DNA from: Yinghuangia sp051388915
Lineage (GTDB): Bacteria; Actinomycetota; Actinomycetes; Streptomycetales; Streptomycetaceae
NCBI RefSeq assembly: GCF_051388915.1
Contig: NZ_JBPKBH010000015.1
Location: 1-64,000 of the forward strand
DNA length: 64,000 nt
Direction of reading: 5' to 3'
Within the stretch, counting starts at the first letter, position 1. The number at the start of each line of letters is the position of its first letter. This document shows, in pieces, positions 58,414-64,000 of the stretch. The notes under the pieces were generated by a model. That model was not told the origin of the DNA, searched no databases, and worked only from the letters and a program-made list of their open reading frames with translations. The position numbers and the translations under genes were made by a program.

Positions 58414-60519
58414 ATGGGATACCGCCTCGGCGTCGACGTCGGCGGCACGTTCACCGACGTGCTCCTCGTCGACCAGAACACCGGCACCACCTTCCGCGCC
58501 AAGACCCCCTCCACTCCGCTCGACCAATCGGTCGGCGTCCTCGCGGGCATCGGCAAAGCCTGCCGCGAGGCGGGCGTCGACCTCGCGGACATCAACCAAG
58601 TTCTGCACGGCACCACCGTCGCGACCAACGCCATCCTGGAGGGCCGGGGGGCCCGGGTCGGCCTGGTCACCACGGCGGGCTTCCGGCAGGTACTGCAGAT
58701 CGCGCGCTCCTATGTGCCCGGCGGCCTCGCCGGCTGGATCATCTGGCCCAAACCCGAGCCCCTCGCCGCCCTGGACAACACCGTCGAGGTACGCGGGCGC
58801 ATAGCCGCGGACGGCACCGAGGTCGAACCGCTCGACCTCGCCGACGCCCGCGCGGCGCTGCGCCGACTGGCCGACAGCGGCATCGAGGCCCTCACCATCG
58901 CGCTGATCAACGCGTACGCGAACAGCGCGCACGAGCAGGCCCTGGCGGCGCTCGCCGCCGAGGAACTGCCGGGCGTGCCCGTGTCGTTGTCCAGCCAGGT
59001 CCTGCCCGAGATGCGCGAGTACGAACGCACCGTCACCACCGTCGCCAACAGCTACGTGCAGCCGGAAGTCGCGCGCTACGTCCGCAACCTCGACAAGAAC
59101 CTGCGCGACCACCGCATCAGCGCACCGCTGTCCATCCTGCGCAGCGACGGCGGCCTCACCTCGGCCGACAAGGCCGCCGAGGATCCGGTGTCCCTGCTCC
59201 TCTCCGGACCCGCGGGCGGCGTGACCGGCGCGGTCTGGTCCGCCGGCCAGGCCGGGTACACCGACCTGCTCACGTTCGACATGGGCGGTACGTCCACCGA
59301 CGTCGCCCTGGTCCTCGGGGGCGTCCCGCGCATCGGCCGTGAGACCACCGTCGGCGACCTCACCGTGCGCGCGTCCAGCGTGGACGTCCGCACGGTCGGG
59401 GCGGGCGGCGGATCCATCGCCCACGTCCCGGAACTGACCAGGGCACTGCGCGTCGGGCCCCAGTCGGCCGGCGCCCGCCCGGGTCCCGCCGCGTACGGGC
59501 ACGGCGGCACGGCGCCCACCGTCACCGACGCCAACGTCGTGCTCGGCTACCTGCCGGACCAACTCGCCGGCGGCGAGGTCACGCTGGACCGTCACGCCGC
59601 CCGAACCGCCGTCGCGACGGTGGCGGACGCCATGGGACTGGACGGCCCCGAGGCAGCCGCCGCGGGCATCATCGACATCGTCAACGAGAACATGTTCGGC
59701 GCGCTTCGGCTGGTCAGCGTCCAACAGGGCTACGACCCCCGTGACTTCGCCCTCGTGGCCTTCGGCGGCGCGGGGCCCCTCCACGCCAACGCCCTCGGTC
59801 GCCTGACGGGCGCATGGCCCGTCATCGTGCCGCCCTCGCCCGGCGTGCTGTGCGCCTATGGAGACGCCACCACCTGCCCTCGCGACGAAAGCGCGCGTAC
59901 CGTCGTCCGGCGCTTCTCCGCCACCGATGCGGCGGAACTACGCGCCATGCTCAAGGAATTGGCCGAGGGCGCGGGCGAGAGGCTCGCCGCCGAAGGCGTA
60001 GCGCGCACGACGCAGCAGACCGAGTACGAAGTCGACGTGCGGTACCACGGCCAAGGCTTCGAGATCCCCGTACGGCTGACCCCGGACATCCTCGCCGCGG
60101 ACGACCTCCTCGGTGCGCTGAGCACCGCCTTCGACGCCGAACACCAGCGGCTGTTCTCGTTCCTGCTCACCAACGACAAGGAGGTCATCAACCTCCGCGT
60201 CGCCGTCAGCGGCCCGCGTCCCGACGTCGCCGGCCGGGTGCTGCCGACCGGAACCGCAGACCCGGGCGACGCCCTGATCCGCGAAACCGAACTGTGGGTG
60301 GACGGCGAACACCGGAGCGCGCGCATCTACGACCGCGACAAACTCCTCGCCGGCAACACCGTCGTCGGCCCGGCCGTCATCACCGAGATGGACTCCACCA
60401 CGCTCGTCCTGCCCGGACACGCGGCCACAGTCGACCCCACCGGGTGCCTGCTGATCCGGCCGCACGCCGCCGAGTCGGCAGGCCACATCCCGACCGCCCC
60501 CGCCGAGAGCACGGAGTAA
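58414..60519 (+). CDS. HyuA: ATP-dependent hydantoinase/oxoprolinase, subunit A
   Basis: A 701-residue HyuA-type protein: GVDVGGTFTDVLLVD (ATP-binding start), HGTTVATNAILEGRGARVGLVTTAGFR, SILRSDGGLTS, LLLSGPAGGVTGA, TFDMGGTSTDVALV (second phosphate motif) and a C-terminal hydantoinase A domain with VRYHGQGFEIPV. The family, with subunit B, opens five-membered cyclic amides (N-methylhydantoin, 5-oxoproline) using ATP, or carboxylates acetone/acetophenone. GGAGG precedes the ATG. It forms an operon with HyuB three bases downstream and the isochorismatase. Opening a pyrrolinone-type lactam would fit the context, but this is inferred. Confidence 0.88.
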   Translation: MGYRLGVDVGGTFTDVLLVDQNTGTTFRAKTPSTPLDQSVGVLAGIGKACREAGVDLADINQVLHGTTVATNAILEGRGARVGLVTTAGFRQVLQIARSYVPGGLAGWIIWPKPEPLAALDNTVEVRGRIAADGTEVEPLDLADARAALRRLADSGIEALTIALINAYANSAHEQALAALAAEELPGVPVSLSSQVLPEMREYERTVTTVANSYVQPEVARYVRNLDKNLRDHRISAPLSILRSDGGLTSADKAAEDPVSLLLSGPAGGVTGAVWSAGQAGYTDLLTFDMGGTSTDVALVLGGVPRIGRETTVGDLTVRASSVDVRTVGAGGGSIAHVPELTRALRVGPQSAGARPGPAAYGHGGTAPTVTDANVVLGYLPDQLAGGEVTLDRHAARTAVATVADAMGLDGPEAAAAGIIDIVNENMFGALRLVSVQQGYDPRDFALVAFGGAGPLHANALGRLTGAWPVIVPPSPGVLCAYGDATTCPRDESARTVVRRFSATDAAELRAMLKELAEGAGERLAAEGVARTTQQTEYEVDVRYHGQGFEIPVRLTPDILAADDLLGALSTAFDAEHQRLFSFLLTNDKEVINLRVAVSGPRPDVAGRVLPTGTADPGDALIRETELWVDGEHRSARIYDRDKLLAGNTVVGPAVITEMDSTTLVLPGHAATVDPTGCLLIRPHAAESAGHIPTAPAESTE

Positions 60520-60522
60520 TCC

Positions 60523-62409
60523 ATGGCCCGCATCCAGCAGAGCGACGCCACGCCCGTCGCCAAGGTGTCCGTGGACCCGGTCACCCTCGACATCATCGAG
60601 AACGCGCTGCGCAACGCCCGCCACGAGATGGACGAGGTCCTCTTCCGCACCGCCCTCTCTCCCGGAATCCGCGAGCAGCACGACGAGTTCCCGCTCATCG
60701 CGGATCCGGACGGCAAGATGGTCGTGGGCCAATTCGGGCTGTCCGTACCGGACTTCCTGGCCGGCTTCGAGGGCACGATCCGCGAGGGCGACGTGCTCCT
60801 GACCTCGGATCCCTACGCGTGCGGCGCCGCGATCAGCCACGCCAACGACTGGCTGATCGTCCTGCCCATCTTCCACCGCGGACGTCTGGTCGGTTGGGCG
60901 TCGATGTTCGGGCACATGTCCGACGTCGGCGGCAAGACGCCGTCCTCGATGCCGTCCGACGCCCGCACCATCTACGAAGAAGGCGTCGTCATCCCGCCGT
61001 TCAAGCTGTACGACGCCGGGCGGCTGAACGAGGACGCACTCGCGGTGATCCTCAACCAGGTGCGCATGCCCGACTGGAACCGCGCCGACCTCAACGGCCT
61101 GGTCGCCGCCTGCCGCACCGCCGCCCGCCGCATCGGCGAACTGTGCGACCGCTTCGGCGTGGACGTCTACCTGTCCACCCTCGACGCGCTGCTGGAACGC
61201 AACTACCAGGCGATGAAGGTCCTGCTCGCCACGCTGTTCGAGGACGGCGAGACCCTGGAGTTCACCGACTGGATCTGCGACGACGGCTGCGGCTACGGCC
61301 CCTACGAGCTCACCATCTCGCTCACCCGGCACGGCGAAAAGGTGCACCTCGACTTCGGCAAGGCCGCGCCCCAGGCGGTCGGGCCGGTCAACTACTACAT
61401 CAACGAAAACCTCGTCCGGATGTTCTTCGGCATCTACGTCATCACCGTGGCCGACCCGCAGATCCTCTGGAACGACGGCTTCTATCCGCTCATCGACGTC
61501 ACCATCCCGGACGACTCCTTCTGGAAGCCCCGCCGCCCGGCCGCCCTCAACGCCCGCAACCACGGGATCGGCCGGGTCTTCGACCTGTTCGGCGGACTGC
61601 TCGGACAGAAGAACCCCGAGATCCTCAACGCCGCCGGCTTCTCCTCCTCCCCGCACTTCATGTACTCCGGCTACCGCACCTCCGGGGACCAGGCGGGGGA
61701 GTGGTTCCAGCTCTACTCGATCGGCTTCGGCGGAATCCCGGGTCGTCCGATCGGGGACGGGCCCGACGGCCACTCCCTGTGGCCGTCCTTCGTCAACATC
61801 CCCTGCGAGTACCTCGAGTCGTACTACCCGCTGCGCATCGAACGCTGGGAGACCGTCGCCGACTCCGGCGGCCCCGGGCTGCACCGCGGCGGCAACGCCG
61901 TCGACGTGGCGTACCGCTTCGCCGAACCGGGCACGATCGCCATCCACGACGACCGCTGGCTCACCTATCCGTGGGGAGTCAACGGCGGTCGTCCCGGCGC
62001 CCGCGGCCGCAAGTGGATCGCGCGCGCCGACGGCACCACCGAAGTCCTGCCCAGCAAGTGCCACGATGTGCCCGTCCGGCCGGGTGACATCCTGCACTTC
62101 GTCACCTGGGGAGGCGGCGGTTGGGGCGACCCGTACCAGCGCGACGCCGCACTCGTCGGCCTGGAGGTCCGCCGGGGACTGGTCACATCCGACGGAGCCC
62201 GCGACGGGTACGGTGTGGTCTGCGACGCGAACGGCATCGTGGACGAGGCCGCCACAGCCGCGGCACGCGCACGGCTGGCCGCCGAACGCGGCGAGACACC
62301 GGTGTTCGACATGGGGCCGCCACTCGCGACGATCCTCGAACGCTGCCAGGCCGAGACGGGACTGCCCGCCCCCACACCCCCCGTCGGAGTCCGAGAGGCT
62401 CTCACATGA
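60523..62409 (+). CDS. HyuB: hydantoinase/oxoprolinase, subunit B
   Basis: A 628-residue HyuB-type subunit: VDPVTLDIIENALRNARHEMDEVLFRTALSPGIREQHDEFPLIAD, GDVLLTSDPY, HANDWLIVLPIFHRGRLVGWASMFGHMSDVGG and GPGLHRGGN...YRF near residues 445-467, and the C-terminal WGGGGWGDPYQRD. It is the partner of HyuA and starts three bases after its stop. The C-terminal 60 residues beyond the GGGGWGDP motif include a LEVRRGLVTSDGARDGYGVV segment seen in several members. The ATGA overlap joins it to the isochorismatase gene. Confidence 0.88.
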   Translation: MARIQQSDATPVAKVSVDPVTLDIIENALRNARHEMDEVLFRTALSPGIREQHDEFPLIADPDGKMVVGQFGLSVPDFLAGFEGTIREGDVLLTSDPYACGAAISHANDWLIVLPIFHRGRLVGWASMFGHMSDVGGKTPSSMPSDARTIYEEGVVIPPFKLYDAGRLNEDALAVILNQVRMPDWNRADLNGLVAACRTAARRIGELCDRFGVDVYLSTLDALLERNYQAMKVLLATLFEDGETLEFTDWICDDGCGYGPYELTISLTRHGEKVHLDFGKAAPQAVGPVNYYINENLVRMFFGIYVITVADPQILWNDGFYPLIDVTIPDDSFWKPRRPAALNARNHGIGRVFDLFGGLLGQKNPEILNAAGFSSSPHFMYSGYRTSGDQAGEWFQLYSIGFGGIPGRPIGDGPDGHSLWPSFVNIPCEYLESYYPLRIERWETVADSGGPGLHRGGNAVDVAYRFAEPGTIAIHDDRWLTYPWGVNGGRPGARGRKWIARADGTTEVLPSKCHDVPVRPGDILHFVTWGGGGWGDPYQRDAALVGLEVRRGLVTSDGARDGYGVVCDANGIVDEAATAAARARLAAERGETPVFDMGPPLATILERCQAETGLPAPTPPVGVREALT

Positions 62410-63029
62410 ACGAACTCCGCGACGAATACCGCTCGATCGGCTTCGGCGCACGCCTGGGCCCCGGCCTCACACCGGCCGTGCTCGTCATCGACGTCGTCCG
62501 CGCGTACCTGGACGACACCTCGGCCATCAAGGCACCGGTCGAGGACGCCGTCGCCGCCGCCGCGCGACTCGTCGCCGCCGCCCGGGAGGCGGACGTCCCC
62601 GTGCTCTTCACCACGGTGCGCCTGACACCGGGCGGAGCCGACGGAGGTCTCTTCCGACGCAAGGTGCCCGCACTCGCCGTCTTCGAAGGCGACGGCCCGC
62701 TGGGCGCGTTCGTCGCCGACCCCGCCCCGCGCGACGGCGAGGTGGTCGTGGTCAAGCAGTACGCGAGCGCATTCTTCGGCACCTCGCTCGCCTCCACCCT
62801 GCGCGCCATGAACGTCGACACGCTGTATATCTGCGGGCTCACCACCAGCGGCTGCGTGCGCGCGTCGGCCACCGACGCCCTCCAACACGGGTTCCGCCCC
62901 CTCGTGGTCGCCGATGCGTGCGGCGACCGCAACGCCACCGTGCACGACGCCAACCTGCTCGACCTCCAGGCGAAGTACGCGGACGTCATCGACCTCACCG
63001 AGGCACTGACCCTCCTCGGCAGGGGCTGA
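62406..63029 (+). CDS. Isochorismatase-family amidohydrolase
   Basis: A 207-residue cysteine hydrolase with the full triad: D29 in VLVIDVVRAYLD, K117 in VVKQYASAFFGT, C150 in GLTTSGCVRASATDA. It is closest in pattern to N-carbamoylsarcosine amidase, maleamate amidohydrolase and nicotinamidase-type enzymes (GFRPLVVADACGDR). After ring opening by HyuAB or the hydantoinase it could hydrolyse the N-carbamoyl or maleamate-type product to acid plus ammonia. It overlaps HyuB by four bases. The last 105 bases and the downstream 9 bases are duplicated after the single-N join at 63054, an assembly artefact. Confidence 0.85.
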   Translation: MNELRDEYRSIGFGARLGPGLTPAVLVIDVVRAYLDDTSAIKAPVEDAVAAAARLVAAAREADVPVLFTTVRLTPGGADGGLFRRKVPALAVFEGDGPLGAFVADPAPRDGEVVVVKQYASAFFGTSLASTLRAMNVDTLYICGLTTSGCVRASATDALQHGFRPLVVADACGDRNATVHDANLLDLQAKYADVIDLTEALTLLGRG

Positions 63030-63168
63030 AGCAGCGGGGGGGGGGGGGGGGGANGACCGCAACGCCACCGTGCACGACGCCAACCTGCTCGACCTCCAGG
63101 CGAAGTACGCGGACGTCATCGACCTCACCGAGGCACTGACCCTCCTCGGCAGGGGCTGAAGCAGCGGG
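62925..63168. other. Contig join with duplicated end sequence
   Basis: Bases 62925-63038 reappear at 63055-63168 after a G-run and a single N (63054). This is the same unmerged-overlap artefact as at 26561-26778. Confidence 0.88.
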
Positions 63169-63256
63169 CCGGTGGGAGGACACCACGCGCGCCTCCCACC
63201 GGCCCGCACCATCGCCTCGACTGCTCTTGCCCCGAAACACCGAAAGCATGGAACAC

Positions 63257-64000
63257 ATGACCCCCATACGCAGGGTCGGCGTCGTCGGCGGCGGCCAGAT
63301 GGGCGCCGGGATCGCCGAGGTATGCGCCCGCGCGGACCTGGACGTCCTGATCCGCGAAACCGATCAGGCAGCCCTCGCGGCCGCGCGGCAGCGCGTCACC
63401 ACCTCTCTGGACCGTGCTCAGCGCGCCGGAAAGGTCGACGAAGCCGCACGGCGGCGCGCCGACGCGATGATCCGCTACACCTGTGACCTCGCCGACTTCG
63501 CCGACCGAGACCTCGCGATCGAGGCCGCCTCCGAAGACGAGGGCACGAAACTCGCCATCTTCGCCGAGCTCGACCGCGTGCTGGCCCAGGACCACGCCGT
63601 CCTCGCCTCGAACACCTCGTCCATCCCGATCATGAAACTCGGTACGGCCACGCGCCGTCCGGAGCGTGTGGTCGGGCTGCACTTCTTCAACCCCGTGCCC
63701 GTCCAGCGCCTCGTCGAGGTCATCCCCTCCCTGGTCACCTCCGACGACACCGTCGCGGTGACCGCGGACTTCGCCGAATCGGCGCTGCGCAAGACGGTCA
63801 TCCGTTCGCAGGACCGTGCCGGCTTCGTCGTCAACGCGCTGCTGGTGCCGTATCTGTTGTCGGCGGTCCGCATGCTGGAGTCGGGGTTCGCCTCCGCCGA
63901 GGACATCGACCAAGGCATGGTCCTCGGTTGCGCCCATCCGCTCGGCCCGCTGCGTCTGTCCGACCTCATCGGCCTCGACACCGTCGCCGCGATCGCCGAG
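63257..64000 (+). CDS. 3-hydroxyacyl-CoA dehydrogenase (partial, runs off the window)
   Basis: The N-terminal 248 residues of a 3-hydroxyacyl-CoA dehydrogenase: GVVGGGQMGAGIAEVCARA is the NAD-binding fold, ASNTSSIPIMKLG and VVGLHFFNPVPVQRLVEVI carry the active-site Ser and His, and DRAGFVVNALLVPYLLSAVRML starts the C-terminal domain. The ATG at 63257 follows GAAAG by about ten bases; an ATG at 63248 in the same frame is too close to it. The enzyme oxidises 3-hydroxyacyl-CoA to the 3-oxo form, as in beta-oxidation of fatty or branched chains. The frame stays open to the window end. Confidence 0.85.
   Translation, partial: MTPIRRVGVVGGGQMGAGIAEVCARADLDVLIRETDQAALAAARQRVTTSLDRAQRAGKVDEAARRRADAMIRYTCDLADFADRDLAIEAASEDEGTKLAIFAELDRVLAQDHAVLASNTSSIPIMKLGTATRRPERVVGLHFFNPVPVQRLVEVIPSLVTSDDTVAVTADFAESALRKTVIRSQDRAGFVVNALLVPYLLSAVRMLESGFASAEDIDQGMVLGCAHPLGPLRLSDLIGLDTVAAIAE

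Overview
This is a window of very GC-rich, gene-dense DNA (about 70 % G+C or more by eye) with many GTG and some TTG starts, GGAGG-type ribosome binding sites and long chains of genes that overlap by 4 bases. It looks like the chromosome of a Streptomyces-like soil actinomycete. It is a draft assembly: there are three long runs of N (4230-4356, 23568-23688, 56632-56760) and two single-N joins (26683, 63054) at which about 95-115 bases are written twice.

Layout. 1-2100 holds an edge region: the tail of a gene, a small secreted protein, a frameshifted regulator remnant and a TetR regulator. 2376-13546 carries esterases, an MFS transporter, a flavin reductase fused to a degenerate HMG-CoA-lyase-like barrel, an acyl-CoA-dehydrogenase-like flavoprotein, two aldehyde dehydrogenases and a flavin monooxygenase. 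13659-23528 is one tightly coupled operon of ten genes: double nitrilase, red-chlorophyll-catabolite-reductase (RCCR)-like protein, chlorophyllase-like hydrolase, PaO-type Rieske oxygenase, a second RCCR-like protein, a beta-barrel protein of unknown function, a NOL/NYC1-like chlorophyll b reductase, a membrane protein, a maleate-isomerase-family protein and an IclR regulator. 23700-31900 has membrane, secreted and cupin genes plus a second maleate-isomerase-family protein. 31900-43100 has nitrilase, aldehyde dehydrogenase, CitE/HpcH lyase, MmgE/PrpD, cyclase, CoA-transferase, a second IclR and a hydantoinase/imidase. 43400-52700 has a GlxA-type AraC regulator, a luciferase-like monooxygenase, a VOC protein and a five-gene oligopeptide-type ABC importer. 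52860-64000 has a DUF1838 protein, two GntR regulators, HMG-CoA lyase, a CoA-transferase, HyuA/HyuB, an isochorismatase-type amidase and the start of a 3-hydroxyacyl-CoA dehydrogenase.

Main interpretation. The operon at 13659-22616 puts homologues of four steps of the plant chlorophyll-breakdown (PAO/phyllobilin) pathway side by side: chlorophyll b reductase, chlorophyllase, pheophorbide a oxygenase and RCC reductase. The surrounding genes make a plausible route for what remains after a tetrapyrrole is opened: imide and lactam ring opening (hydantoinase, HyuAB), amide hydrolysis (nitrilases, isochorismatase), maleate-family chemistry, CoA activation and C-C cleavage (CaiB-type transferases, CitE/HpcH, HMG-CoA lyase), plus oxidation of an alcohol or aldehyde side chain such as phytol. 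The substrate is inferred, not shown.

The island is tied together by a regulatory signature seen directly in the sequence. A 17-base motif, approximately GTTYC-N7-GRAAC, occurs as pairs spaced exactly 20 bases start to start in most of the divergent promoter regions from 3.4 kb to 54 kb. Two IclR-family regulators lie inside operons headed by such pairs, so they are the obvious candidates to bind them. The right end (54.9-56 kb) has a different, GntR-type operator pair.
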